Shown piece after piece: positions 51,657 through 60,762 of a DNA stretch of 64,000 bases. Both the position numbers and the translations under genes were made by a program. The DNA is from Paenibacillus_E sp040812395 (GTDB lineage Bacteria > Bacillota > Bacilli > Paenibacillales > NBRC-103111), in NCBI RefSeq assembly GCF_040812395.1, contig NZ_JBFNXH010000011.1, forward strand, positions 124,001 to 188,000, read 5' to 3'. Each line of letters begins with the position of its first letter. Positions within the stretch are counted from its first letter, which is position 1. Under the pieces are notes generated by a model, which saw only the letters and a program-made list of their open reading frames with translations, had not been told where the DNA came from and did no database searches.

Positions 51657-52541
51657 ATGTTTAAGAAAAATAAAGCAAGCGAGTGGCTTCAGCAAATCGT
51701 TTTTGTCGGACCGGGACAACTGTTCTTTATGGTTGTCGTCCTCATTCCATTTTTGCTGGGCTTTTATTACTCATTTACCGATTGGAACGGCCTAGACTTG
51801 AACAAAGCCAACTGGACTGGCCTGTACAATTTCAAAAGAATCATGTCAGACGAGAATTTCTGGAGTTCCTTATGGTTTACAATTCGCTTTACAGTCGTAA
51901 CCGTTATTATTGTTAATGTGCTAGCCTTTTTCCTGGCGCTTCTTCTGATTAAGCCAATCAAGACAAGGAAAGTGCTGCGGACTGTTTTCTTCATGCCGAA
52001 TGTCATCGGCGGCATTTTACTCGGGTACATCTGGCAGTTTATTTTTACGAAGGGCTTTAATACTGTCGGTGAAATCACTCACCTGCCCTTTTTCGAATTG
52101 CCTTGGCTAGGCACTTCAACAACCGCCTTCTGGGGCATTGTTATTGTCTTTATTTGGCAGACTGCGGGTTACATGATGGTCATCTACATCGCAGCGCTGG
52201 CCGGCATGCCGAAGGATTTGGTAGAAGCCGCACATATTGACGGTGCGAACTGGTGGCAGATGCTTCGATCGATCTTCATTCCTCTGATCATGCCTGCAAT
52301 TACCATCTGCTTGTTTTTGACCATTTCCAACGCGTTCAAAACCTTCGATCTCAACCTTTCCTTAACCAATGGTGGACCGGGAACCTCTACGAACTCACTT
52401 GCTTTTAACATCTACACCGAGGCCTTAAGGAACAATCGTTATGGATTAGGTACCGCTAAAGCCATGCTCTTCTTCGTCGGCGTATCCTTGATTACAGTAA
52501 CGCAAGTATGGATAACCAAGCGCAAGGAGGTAGAAGCATAG
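51657..52541 (+). CDS. Sugar ABC importer permease 1 (CUT1)
   Basis: 294 residues, six transmembrane segments: QIVFVGPGQLFFMVVVLIPF, FTVVTVIIVNVLAFFLALLL and others. The EAA loop is PKDLVEAAHIDGANWWQMLR then SIFIPLIMPAIT near residue 190. AGAGAGGAG precedes the ATG. The stop TAG shares its last base with the GTG start of permease 2. It is regulated in all likelihood by the LacI-type protein; no ATPase gene is present, so it depends on a shared MsmX-type ATPase. Confidence 0.9.
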   Translation: MFKKNKASEWLQQIVFVGPGQLFFMVVVLIPFLLGFYYSFTDWNGLDLNKANWTGLYNFKRIMSDENFWSSLWFTIRFTVVTVIIVNVLAFFLALLLIKPIKTRKVLRTVFFMPNVIGGILLGYIWQFIFTKGFNTVGEITHLPFFELPWLGTSTTAFWGIVIVFIWQTAGYMMVIYIAALAGMPKDLVEAAHIDGANWWQMLRSIFIPLIMPAITICLFLTISNAFKTFDLNLSLTNGGPGTSTNSLAFNIYTEALRNNRYGLGTAKAMLFFVGVSLITVTQVWITKRKEVEA

Positions 52542-53380
52542 TGGAAAAGGTTGAAAAGTATACATCCCGTTTAGTTTTATTTGAAGTTATCGCTATTCTT
52601 CTAGGCTTGATCTTCTTAGTGCCCTTTTACTTAGTGCTTTCTAACTCCGTGAAAACTTTGAGAGAGATTCTGGTCGATGCCGCATCATTCCCAAGCATTT
52701 TTCATTGGTCCAATTATGCAAAGGTATGGGAAATCATTAATTTTCCATCCGTGATGTTCAATTCCTTACAAATTACTGTTATTAGCGTAGCGGGGATCGT
52801 TCTCTTAAGTGCAATGACAGCTTATCGCCTGGTACGCAGACCAAGCCTTTATAACAAACTATTATTCACTGCTTTTATAGCATCCATGATTATTCCGTTC
52901 CAATCCGTTATGCTACAGCTTGTGCGGATAACTAGTTTGCTCGGATTGCGCGGAAGTTTAGCGGGAATTGTAGTCTGTTACCTGGGATTTGGAATGGCTT
53001 TATCCGTATTTTTATTTCATGGTTTTATCAAAACAGTCCCCTTAGAAGTAGAAGAAGCTGCTGTAATGGATGGCTGCTCACCTTACGGCGTATTCTTTAG
53101 AATTGTATTTCCACTCCTGCGTCCAATTATGGTAACTGTAATCATATTGAACTGTCTCTGGATTTGGAATGACTACTTGCTACCGGTACTGGTTATTGGA
53201 AGCAATCACGATTTGACGACGATCCCGCTTGCTGTTACGAGATTCTTCGGACAATATACCAAGCAATGGGATATGGCTTTGCCAGGACTCGCTATCGGCG
53301 TTACACCTATTATCGTGTTCTTCCTATTCTTGCAGAAATATATCGTAGAGGGAATCACATCGGGTTCAGTAAAAGGTTAA
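52541..53380 (+). CDS. Sugar ABC importer permease 2 (CUT1)
   Basis: 279 residues from a GTG at 52541, which overlaps the permease 1 stop by one base and follows AAGGAGG; this coupling fixes the start. Six transmembrane segments. The EAA loop is PLEVEEAAVMDGCSPYGVFF then RIVFPLLRPIM near residue 180. The C-terminus ends KYIVEGITSGSVKG, the usual ending for LacG-type permeases. It is followed, after 146 bp containing two hairpins, by the binding protein. Confidence 0.92.
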   Translation: MEKVEKYTSRLVLFEVIAILLGLIFLVPFYLVLSNSVKTLREILVDAASFPSIFHWSNYAKVWEIINFPSVMFNSLQITVISVAGIVLLSAMTAYRLVRRPSLYNKLLFTAFIASMIIPFQSVMLQLVRITSLLGLRGSLAGIVVCYLGFGMALSVFLFHGFIKTVPLEVEEAAVMDGCSPYGVFFRIVFPLLRPIMVTVIILNCLWIWNDYLLPVLVIGSNHDLTTIPLAVTRFFGQYTKQWDMALPGLAIGVTPIIVFFLFLQKYIVEGITSGSVKG

Positions 53381-53526
53381 TCAACATCTTCCACCTTTTA
53401 GGTCAACATCGTAGGTGGTTGATTCTGGAAAACATGTTTAAAATGAGCTGTAAGGGAAAGGAAAGCGGTTTCGTAATACGAAAACACGTACTTTCTTATA
53501 CTAAACAATTATTGGGAGGGTTTTAC
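53381..53526 (+). promoter_or_regulatory. Intercistronic region with hairpins before the binding-protein gene
   Basis: CCACCT (near 53390) pairs with AGGTGG (near 53411), flanked by TCAAC and GTTGA-like arms, and TTTCG-TAATA-CGAAA lies at about 53468-53482. GGGAGGG precedes the ATG. Such hairpins can protect the 3' part of a message and raise binding-protein output relative to permeases. A separate promoter is also possible. Confidence 0.45.
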
Positions 53527-54831
53527 ATGAAGAAAAGACTTACCATTCTTACGCTTGCTGCCGGTATGGTTTTCACGATTACAGGCTGCGGCAATACGGC
53601 TGCACCAGCTACCAGCACAACACCAGCCGCTACACAAGCAGCAGGAGCTGCGAGCACAGCTACACCAGCGGCTAAGAAAGATGTATCCATTAAAGTCTAT
53701 CAATTGAAAGTTGAAATTGCTGATGCATTGAAAAAAATGGCTGATGACTACGAAAAAGAAACTGGCGTTAAAGTTATTATCGAAACTCACGGCGGTGGCG
53801 AGGACTACAGCGCGTTGTTGAAAGCTGAACTTGCTTCCGGTTCCGAGCCAGAAATTTACAACAACCTTGGTTTCAGCAACATGACTCCTTACATGGATCG
53901 CGCTGTTGAACTCACTAATGAGCCTTGGGCTAAAGATTTGCTTGATGCTGCAAAAGCTCCTGTAACTTTTAACGGCAAACTTTACGGTATGCCTGAGAAC
54001 GTTGAAGGCTACGGTTTGATCTATAACAAAGATTTGTTCGCTAAAGCAGGCATTACTGATACGCCAAAAACACTTTCCCAACTGACAGAAGCTACTAAAA
54101 AATTGCAAGCTGCAGGTATTACTCCTTTCGAAACAACGAATGAGTGGTGGTCCCTTGGTATTCACTTGGTCAACGTAGCTTTGGCTAGCCAACCAGACCC
54201 AGCGCAATACATCGAAGACTTGAAATCCGGCAAAGCAACAATCAAAGGCAACAAACAGTTCGAAGATTGGATCAAATTGGTTGATTTGATTTTCAACAAC
54301 GCACAAAAGAACAAGCTGACTACAGACTACGCAACACAAGTAGCTGATTTCGCAGCTGGTAAAGCGGCTATGCTTCAACAAGGTAACTGGGTACAAGGCG
54401 ACATCGATAAAGTCAATGCTAAATTGAACCTTGGCGTATTGCCATTGCCTATCGATGACAAAGAAGGTCACGTGCTTCTCGGCGTACCTAACAACTGGAT
54501 CGTTAACAGCAAATCCAAAAACCCTGAAGAAGCTAAAAAATTCTTGAACTGGATGGTTACTTCCGAAAAAGGTAAAAAATACTTGACTCAAGAATTCAAA
54601 TTTATGCCAGCTGTTAAGAACATTACTGCAACTCCTGAACAAATCGGTCAAGTCGCTGCAGCTCTGCAAACACAAGCTCCTACTGCTTTGGGCTGGCACT
54701 TCGCTCGCTTCCCAGACGGTATCACACAAGGCTTTGGTGCAGCAATGCAAGAATACCAAGGCGGCAAAATCAACAAAGATCAATTGTTTGAAAAACTTGA
54801 TAAATCCATCCAAACTATCGTTAAAAAATAA
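53527..54831 (+). CDS. Sugar ABC importer substrate-binding lipoprotein
   Basis: 434 residues from the ATG at 53527 with GGGAGGG upstream; longer frames from 53266 run through permease 2. Lipobox FTITGCGNTA is followed by an Ala/Thr/Pro linker, then a family 1 binding fold: YEKETGVKVIIETHGGGEDY near residue 75, GYGLIYNKDLFAKAGITDTP near 160, and KAAMLQQGNWVQGDI near 280. Codon use is strongly biased to a few codons (GCT, AAA, GAA, AAC), unlike most of the window, which suggests very high expression. It comes last in the operon, not first as usual. Confidence 0.92.
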   Translation: MKKRLTILTLAAGMVFTITGCGNTAAPATSTTPAATQAAGAASTATPAAKKDVSIKVYQLKVEIADALKKMADDYEKETGVKVIIETHGGGEDYSALLKAELASGSEPEIYNNLGFSNMTPYMDRAVELTNEPWAKDLLDAAKAPVTFNGKLYGMPENVEGYGLIYNKDLFAKAGITDTPKTLSQLTEATKKLQAAGITPFETTNEWWSLGIHLVNVALASQPDPAQYIEDLKSGKATIKGNKQFEDWIKLVDLIFNNAQKNKLTTDYATQVADFAAGKAAMLQQGNWVQGDIDKVNAKLNLGVLPLPIDDKEGHVLLGVPNNWIVNSKSKNPEEAKKFLNWMVTSEKGKKYLTQEFKFMPAVKNITATPEQIGQVAAALQTQAPTALGWHFARFPDGITQGFGAAMQEYQGGKINKDQLFEKLDKSIQTIVKK

Positions 54832-54839
54832 TTACAGCC

Positions 54840-54882
54840 AAGACCATTCCTTAAGCCTTCGTGCTTAGGGAATGGTCTTTTC
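54840..54882 (+). terminator. Intrinsic terminator of the LacI-linked importer operon
   Basis: AAGACCATTCCTTAAGC, a short loop and GCTTAGGGAATGGTCTT are followed by TTC and T4. It begins 8 bp after the binding-protein stop. Confidence 0.88.
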
Positions 54883-54919
54883 TTTTCCTTACTTATCGAT
54901 TCCGGCCTATTATAATTAC

Positions 54920-56146
54920 TTACCTTTTCCCACTGCGATTTTCAACCTTCACCTTTGATTTTGCTGGTATATGAATGTTAATTTTTATATTTTTAATATG
55001 ATTATTGAAAGAAAGAACGCAATTGACCTCGCCGTTCCCTTTATTCATGAATCTGCCCCTCCCCGGACTATGAAAATTATTGAAAATGGATTTGTAATCG
55101 TCGTCATCATTTAGCTCTATCCATTCTGCATATAATTTGTCCAGCGTTTCCTGCGTATAAGGCTTGTCAACAGCTGCTTTTGTAGGGTTCTCTATAATCC
55201 TATCTGCCAACAAGGCATTAAACCCGTCATAAGATAATTTACGCATCAGCGCTTTCAATCTCTCTTTATATTCGTTTTGTTCACTTTTCAGTTCTTCATT
55301 TTTGTTAGCAAAGTCTTCTAAACGCTCGCCCCGTTTCTGCATCTCAATCTTAAAGACTACGCGCTCGACTCGTTCCTCAAACAATTTAATTTTATCCAGT
55401 TCATCTTCATCAAATGCGAGTTCTTCTTCTGCATCATCCTTTTTTTCTAACTCACCTAATTCCATTTCAGCGTCTAAAGTGCCCTCTATCTCATCTTTAT
55501 TGTTTTGCTTTAATTCTTTGATCTTATCTATACGTTCATCAATTTCTTTATAGGTAACCTCCTCCTCAAGATAACCTTCTGATTTTAAAAGCTGATCTTT
55601 ATAGAGAGATAGCTTGCTGCTCATTTCGTCCAATTTGGCTTCATTTTTACTATACTGAGATTGTATTTCTTTTCTTTTATAGACTCTTATATGGTCTAAA
55701 AGATCTTCGTTACTATCAATCTTACGTTCCGTCATATCCCTGGTTAACTGACCCACTGTTCTTTTATATGTAGCTAGCGCCGGATAATGCAGACGCTCTT
55801 CGTCTGACAATTTGCTTTCGGCCACATGGACTACTTTTCCTAATCCTTTCTTGGGATTAAAAGTCAACTTTCTCTGGACAACAGGAGTATTTAAGAAAGA
55901 GCCGCTTTTTGTTTGCAGATCAGGTTTTGGTCTTGTCGAGGTTGGCTTTGCAGACAGATTCTGCATGAGTTGCGTCACTCCGCGATTTCCGATTGTTCTT
56001 TGCAGTTGGGAGATTGTTGACGGCGTCAGGCTTTGGAGGCGATCAATAGGTCCATTGGAGAGAGAGACTTCTTTCTCAGTGTGATTAGAATCTTGGTTAG
56101 TTAGCTTCGTATGGGACCTGCTTCCGTTAACCGGCTGTTGATGCAT
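54920..56146 (-). CDS. LQRTIGNR-motif protein, candidate contractile-injection cargo
   Basis: 408 residues, no signal peptide. A disordered polar N-terminus carries SQLQRTIGNRGVTQLMQ at residues 47-62, then VVQRKL at 89-94. This pair of motifs recurs, as I recall, at the N-termini of DUF4157-type proteins and cargo of extracellular contractile injection systems in Paenibacillus, cyanobacteria and actinobacteria. Residues 155-300 are highly charged and predicted coiled coil (acidic run KKDDAEEELAFDEDELDK). The C-terminal 50 residues (SPGRGRFMNKGNGEVNCVLS, then basic beta-like KNIKINIHIPAKSKVKVENR) are unlike anything I recognise and could be the active part. It lies 25 bp after a methyltransferase/TPR gene, as one operon. 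Confidence 0.7.
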   Translation of the reverse strand: MHQQPVNGSRSHTKLTNQDSNHTEKEVSLSNGPIDRLQSLTPSTISQLQRTIGNRGVTQLMQNLSAKPTSTRPKPDLQTKSGSFLNTPVVQRKLTFNPKKGLGKVVHVAESKLSDEERLHYPALATYKRTVGQLTRDMTERKIDSNEDLLDHIRVYKRKEIQSQYSKNEAKLDEMSSKLSLYKDQLLKSEGYLEEEVTYKEIDERIDKIKELKQNNKDEIEGTLDAEMELGELEKKDDAEEELAFDEDELDKIKLFEERVERVVFKIEMQKRGERLEDFANKNEELKSEQNEYKERLKALMRKLSYDGFNALLADRIIENPTKAAVDKPYTQETLDKLYAEWIELNDDDDYKSIFNNFHSPGRGRFMNKGNGEVNCVLSFNNHIKNIKINIHIPAKSKVKVENRSGKR

Positions 56147-56171
56147 GGATATGTGAAGCCTCCTTATTGAA

Positions 56172-57737
56172 TCAATGTTCGACTGATGATGCTAACCTTT
56201 TTTTGAGAGCCTGTGCTTCAGCATGCGTCGGTTTGATCTCCAGGCATTTATCCAAAAAAATCTCCGCCTGCAGATCATTCTCAATTCGGTAGTAGCATGC
56301 GGCTATATTATAAAAAACAGAGTAGTTGCCTCCATACCCACTAATAGATTGATTAAACATGGCGATAGCATCCGTGTAGTCATCCATTTGATAGAGCAGC
56401 AAACCGAGGTCGAAGGCCAAGTCATATTTCTCACCTATCGGATAATATCTCTCCCATACGGAGTGGATCATGTGTTTCATATCGATTTTCTCGGATTCCG
56501 AGCAGTTGGGTAACAGGATAAGCAGACGGGGAATATACGGTTTGAAAAAGTGGGCGTCATACAAGCTCAGACGAATTAACGAGAAAAACAGGCTGATCTC
56601 GATATCCTTCATATGCTGATTGCAAAATTTTTTGACATGAAAAAAGTCATCCGGGCCAAAGCTCTCCACAAATTGCTTAAACGCGTGACGCGTATCGCTA
56701 TAGGCTCCGGCATCGTCAAGCATAAGCACGCCAACGATATTCAAATGCCGATGAGTATGTTCAGTGGACAAGCAAAGGGAACCGAGTTGACCATAATAGC
56801 TGATCATTGCATGGTAATTAACCGTAAGTGAGATGCTGCCATGGTGAACCAGGGAAGGAATAGGCCGGTGATCGAGGTTCCCAACACGGTGATGTCCTTT
56901 ATCCGCAGAAAGCAAAAGAAAGCCTTCCGTGGAAAGCGCGCGTAAACGCTCTAAACATTGAAGTCCAACAGATGGAAATAAAACATAGGACTCTTCTAAT
57001 TGGTCTCTATAGTCTTCAAGAACAGCATTAAATCGTTGATCTTTATATCCAAAAGAGGTCACTGGGGATAGCTGATAATCAAAAGAAAGGTTTCCGAATT
57101 GCTCGACCGGAGAAGCTGGCATGGAGGAGGATTTCGCAAGTTGAGTAATCACATGGCACTCGAATGCCTGACCATTGGAAAAATAAAAAAGGTCTTGAGG
57201 AATTGTATCAAAAAAATAATTGGCAATGATGAGCAGAGGAGTAGACAAGGAATGGGCAGTGATCGTTCGTTGGGATCTAATTAACTGAATCTCTCTATCA
57301 TGTTCCGCATCAAATCGCGCAAAATCAAGCAATCCCAGCTCGGTAAAGGGACGTAACCGATCATTAGCTTCCCAGAATGAAATGTTTTTCAATGCAAAAT
57401 CGCTTAATATGTACGTGTAGCCGGGCACCTCAAACGAAGCTTGTTCACAAAGCTGTTGAAGAAATTGTAGGATCTGAAAGGCCAACCGGCCTGATCCCCC
57501 TCCCAGCTCCATGATGTAAATCGGATCGAGGGTCTGTTTCTTTAATCTAGCCTGGTCTCTTAAAAAGCCAAATATCACCTCAGCATAAGCTTTTGCGATG
57601 TAAGGAGTATTCGTAATATAGTGGGGAACCTCGCCTCCCTGCCAGGCCTTTATACCCTGACTTTCATAATAATCTCGTTGTATGCTCCAGAGCGTGGACT
57701 GTGAATAAGGCACTGGTTCATGTACTAGCTTCCTCAC
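56172..57737 (-). CDS. MidA-like SAM methyltransferase fused to TPR domain
   Basis: 521 residues. The Rossmann-type SAM site is IYIMELGGGSGRLAFQILQF near residue 73, followed by YTYILSDFALKNISFWEAND near 107. This resembles the SAM-dependent MidA/DUF185 (PF02636) family, whose founding members methylate an arginine of a respiratory complex I subunit. The C-terminal 90 residues hold TPR-like helical pairs (LAFDLGLLLYQMDDYTDAIA MFNQSI; VFYNIAACYYRIENDLQAEI FLDKCLEIKP). The fusion suggests protein-substrate recognition. It is first in a two-gene operon with the LQRTIGNR protein, so that protein is a candidate substrate or client; this is inference. Confidence 0.72.
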   Translation of the reverse strand: MRKLVHEPVPYSQSTLWSIQRDYYESQGIKAWQGGEVPHYITNTPYIAKAYAEVIFGFLRDQARLKKQTLDPIYIMELGGGSGRLAFQILQFLQQLCEQASFEVPGYTYILSDFALKNISFWEANDRLRPFTELGLLDFARFDAEHDREIQLIRSQRTITAHSLSTPLLIIANYFFDTIPQDLFYFSNGQAFECHVITQLAKSSSMPASPVEQFGNLSFDYQLSPVTSFGYKDQRFNAVLEDYRDQLEESYVLFPSVGLQCLERLRALSTEGFLLLSADKGHHRVGNLDHRPIPSLVHHGSISLTVNYHAMISYYGQLGSLCLSTEHTHRHLNIVGVLMLDDAGAYSDTRHAFKQFVESFGPDDFFHVKKFCNQHMKDIEISLFFSLIRLSLYDAHFFKPYIPRLLILLPNCSESEKIDMKHMIHSVWERYYPIGEKYDLAFDLGLLLYQMDDYTDAIAMFNQSISGYGGNYSVFYNIAACYYRIENDLQAEIFLDKCLEIKPTHAEAQALKKRLASSVEH

Positions 57738-57924
57738 CTATTTTCACCTCTTTTCATACAAATTTTACCACACACAGCTCCGCCTGTCCTGATTATGTAA
57801 AGTAAAATTAGCTCGTACTGCCGACTTATCGAGTATCGAGAAGTCATCTGCGCTTTCTTGCAAATACAAAAACACCTATAATTAAAAAGATGGTTAACTT
57901 GTTGGAAATGAGGCAGCTTCCGCT

Positions 57925-60069
57925 ATGAAAATACTAGTATTAACCGAAAAGCCAAGTGTGGCCAAAGAAATCGCCCGCGTCCTTGGCTGCAATCAAAAGC
58001 AAAAACATCACTTCGAAGGTCCCAAGTACGTTGTCACCTGGGCACTGGGCCATCTTGTGACCCTTGCCGAGCCCGACGATTACGATGCCAAGTATAAAAC
58101 TTGGAATCTTGAAGACCTTCCGATTATTCCCGATCGGATGAAGCTTAAAGTTATTAAAGAAACTTCGCAGCAATACCGTGCGATTGAACAGCTCAGCCGG
58201 CGCAATGACCTCGCGGAGCTAGTCATTGCAACCGATGCTGGGCGCGAAGGCGAACTCGTCGCGCGCTGGATTATGGAGCTGATCCGTTGGAAAAAGCCGT
58301 TTAAACGGCTTTGGATTTCGTCGCAGACGGATCAAGCGATTCGCGACGGCTTCGCACAGCTGAAGCCGGGCACGGACTATAACCGGCTGTTTCAAGCAGC
58401 CGTGTGCCGTTCTGAGGCCGATTGGCTTATCGGCCTCAATGTGACGCGCGCGCTGACCAGCAAGTTCGGCGCGTCGTTGTCCGCTGGGCGCGTACAGACG
58501 CCCACGCTGGCCATGATGATGAATCGCGAAAAGGAAATTCGCGAATTTCGCTCAGACCCTTACTGGCTGATCGAAGCCGATCTGGGAACCTTCCGCGCCA
58601 GCTGGCGGGACCCGAAGTCAGGCGATCCGCGCATCTTCGATCGTGAGCGCGCGGATGCGCTCACGGCGAAGATACAGGGCCAGAACGGTAAAATTACGCA
58701 GGTGCAGCAATCTGAAAAGCAGATCCCCCACCCGCTGGCCTACGATCTGACCGAACTGCAGCGGGACGCCAACCGCAAGTTCGGCTTTTCAGCCAAACAG
58801 ACGTCAAATGTGCTCCAGCGCCTGTACGAGCAGTACAAATTGGTCACCTATCCGCGAACCGATTCACGGTATTTGACCTCCGATATGGTGCCCACCTTGC
58901 TCGGAAGAGTTAAGGGCGCAGCGATTGGACCTTATGCGGCGCTTGCCGCCCCTTTCATTCGCAAGCCTTTGACGATTACCAAACGCATAGTCGACGATAG
59001 CAAAGTAAGCGATCACCATGCCATTATTCCTACGGGCGAAGCGATTTCATTAGCTACCTTGAGCGCGGATGAACGCCGCTTGTACGATCTAATCGTACGA
59101 AGATTCCTTGCTCTGTTTTACGGGCCTTGCCGATATGATGAGACCAAGCTTACGGTCGAAATCGCGGGAGAGAGGCTTTACGCTTCAGGTAAAGTCATTA
59201 AGCAGGCAGGCTGGAAAGACGTCTACGGAGCTTCGGACTTCTCCGATCCGGATCGTGAAGAGACTGAAGCCGAAGACGATGCTTCTCAGCTGCTTCCTCA
59301 AGCCAAAGCCACGGACACGGTAAACGTCAAGAGTAGCCGCCAGTTGAGCCGCCATACGAAACCGCCCGCCCGTTATAACGAAGCCTCCTTGCTGTCGCAG
59401 ATGGAGAAGCATAGTCTGGGCACGCCCGCTACACGAGCGGACATCATTGAAAAGCTAGTATCATCCGACACAATCGAGCGTCAAGGTTCCGTATTGATGC
59501 CAACAGGCAAAGGCGCGCAGCTGATTGAGCTCGCTTCGGAAGAATTGCGGTCGCCGGAACTTACCGCACGTTGGGAGCTGGAGCTTGATCGAATCTCCAA
59601 AGGAAAAGGAAGCATGGAGCAATTCCTCAGCGGCATTCGAACGAAAGCTGCCGAGCTGGTCAGCGAGATTAAAACGAGTGCGGCTGCCTACAAACCGCAT
59701 AATTTAACAGGAAGCAAATGTCCGGATTGCGGAGAATTCCTTCAAGAGGTCAAGGGAAAACGCGGCCGTTACCTTGTTTGTTCAAGCAGGGAATGTTCCT
59801 ATAAGCGCGAAGCAGACGGTCAGCTTTCCAATCGGCGTTGCCCGCAATGTCACAAGAAGATGGAAATTCACACCGGGAAATCAGGCAAGTATTTTCAATG
59901 CCGCCCTTGTAATGTGGTTGAAAAGCTGGAAAATGAAAGTTCAGGCGGCCGCCGCGCATCTGTGAAAGCCAACCGACAGCTCATCGAGAAATTTTCTGAC
60001 AATTCTCAACTTAACAACAGCCTTGCTGACAAGCTGCTGGCAGCCCTCCAAGAGAAGAAAAGCGATTAA
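57925..60069 (+). CDS. topB: DNA topoisomerase III
   Basis: 714 residues, the normal length of Bacillus-type TopB. The N-terminal Toprim domain has LTEKPSVAKEIARVLG near residue 5 (catalytic Glu) and ATDAGREGELVARWIME near 103 (D-x-D-like acidic pair). The active-site Tyr is in YKLVTYPRTDSRYLTSDM near 312. The C-terminus has two zinc-ribbon modules: CPDCGEFLQEVKGKRGRYLV ending CSSRECSY, and CPQCHKKMEIHTGKSGKYFQ ending CRPC. It is a type IA enzyme that decatenates and relaxes single-stranded regions. The upstream ribosome site (GAGG, far from the ATG) is weak. A terminator follows at 60087. Confidence 0.95.
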   Translation: MKILVLTEKPSVAKEIARVLGCNQKQKHHFEGPKYVVTWALGHLVTLAEPDDYDAKYKTWNLEDLPIIPDRMKLKVIKETSQQYRAIEQLSRRNDLAELVIATDAGREGELVARWIMELIRWKKPFKRLWISSQTDQAIRDGFAQLKPGTDYNRLFQAAVCRSEADWLIGLNVTRALTSKFGASLSAGRVQTPTLAMMMNREKEIREFRSDPYWLIEADLGTFRASWRDPKSGDPRIFDRERADALTAKIQGQNGKITQVQQSEKQIPHPLAYDLTELQRDANRKFGFSAKQTSNVLQRLYEQYKLVTYPRTDSRYLTSDMVPTLLGRVKGAAIGPYAALAAPFIRKPLTITKRIVDDSKVSDHHAIIPTGEAISLATLSADERRLYDLIVRRFLALFYGPCRYDETKLTVEIAGERLYASGKVIKQAGWKDVYGASDFSDPDREETEAEDDASQLLPQAKATDTVNVKSSRQLSRHTKPPARYNEASLLSQMEKHSLGTPATRADIIEKLVSSDTIERQGSVLMPTGKGAQLIELASEELRSPELTARWELELDRISKGKGSMEQFLSGIRTKAAELVSEIKTSAAAYKPHNLTGSKCPDCGEFLQEVKGKRGRYLVCSSRECSYKREADGQLSNRRCPQCHKKMEIHTGKSGKYFQCRPCNVVEKLENESSGGRRASVKANRQLIEKFSDNSQLNNSLADKLLAALQEKKSD

Positions 60070-60086
60070 TCCCAATAACAACAAAA

Positions 60087-60113
60087 CCCATGCGCTGCAT
60101 CGCATGGGTCTTT
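60087..60113 (+). terminator. Intrinsic terminator of topB
   Basis: ACCCATGCG-CTGCAT-CGCATGGGT followed by CTTT. The 9-bp stem is perfect but the T tract is short. Confidence 0.7.
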
Positions 60114-60153
60114 ACTATGATTCATTGCCAAAGGAACGGCATATGTACAAAGG

Positions 60154-60606
60154 TCACGCCGTTTTTCTTTTTCGCAAAGATAACAATAAGTCCAACACAA
60201 TGCACAGCACGCCGAGATTGATAGCCAAATCGGCAATATTCATCACGCCGCTGCCTGAACGAAATACGATGAAATCCGTTACTTTTCCATAAGCGAGTCT
60301 TTCGTAACCATTTCCGATGGCCCCGCCGACGAATAGCGCAGCGCCGCTTTCTTTGAGGATGCCTGATATGACTCCTTTTTTCCGGTAATACATAACGCCG
60401 GCTATAAAGATAACCGCGAGAATGCCCAAATAACGCGCCCCGCCCTGCAGCGAGCTCCCTGCCGCCCCGGTATTTTGATAATAAGTAAACGAGATCAACT
60501 CTTTATAAAACGGCATCGATTCACCAACCTGGAGCATGGATCGAATTGCATATTTGGACCATTGATCGACCGCTGTCACAACAAGCACAATCACATAAAA
60601 TAACAT
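60154..60606 (-). CDS. Signal peptidase II-like protein with altered active site
   Basis: 150 residues, four transmembrane segments, AGGAGGTG before the ATG. LspA motifs: VTAVDQWSKYAIR near residue 10, YYQNTGAAGSSLQGGARY near 42, GGAIGNGYERLAYGKVTDFI near 93, and MNIADLAINLGV near 121. In LspA the third motif is G-N-x-x-D-R with a catalytic Asp; here that position is Glu (GNGYER). The second Asp (N-I-A-D) is kept. LspA cleaves lipoprotein signal peptides after lipidation. This may be a paralogue with changed or lost activity, with a canonical LspA elsewhere in the genome. Confidence 0.82.
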   Translation of the reverse strand: MLFYVIVLVVTAVDQWSKYAIRSMLQVGESMPFYKELISFTYYQNTGAAGSSLQGGARYLGILAVIFIAGVMYYRKKGVISGILKESGAALFVGGAIGNGYERLAYGKVTDFIVFRSGSGVMNIADLAINLGVLCIVLDLLLSLRKRKTA

Positions 60607-60762
60607 CTTGCACCTCCTGATCTCACCTATACTGCTATTCTACATGATTGGAGGCGCAAGCTGCGAATGTTGCGCTTATGTAGGTTGCTCTCGCCGGCGT
60701 TCCGCTCTCACCCTTGATCTTTTTATCGAAAAAGCAATACCTAGCGCTCCCCGTTCCCATAG
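60607..60762. other. Intergenic region between LspA-like and HAD genes
   Basis: About 150 bp with no convincing gene. A short plus-strand frame here lacks a ribosome site and codon bias. I see nothing else of note besides the terminator at 60763. Confidence 0.5.

Noticed and set aside
53509..54813. A 434-codon open frame on the minus strand, opposite the sugar-binding protein gene.
   Set aside because: It is a mirror of the strong codon bias of the plus-strand gene, which leaves few antisense stops. It has no ribosome site, and its Cys/Phe/Ser-rich product lacks any domain.
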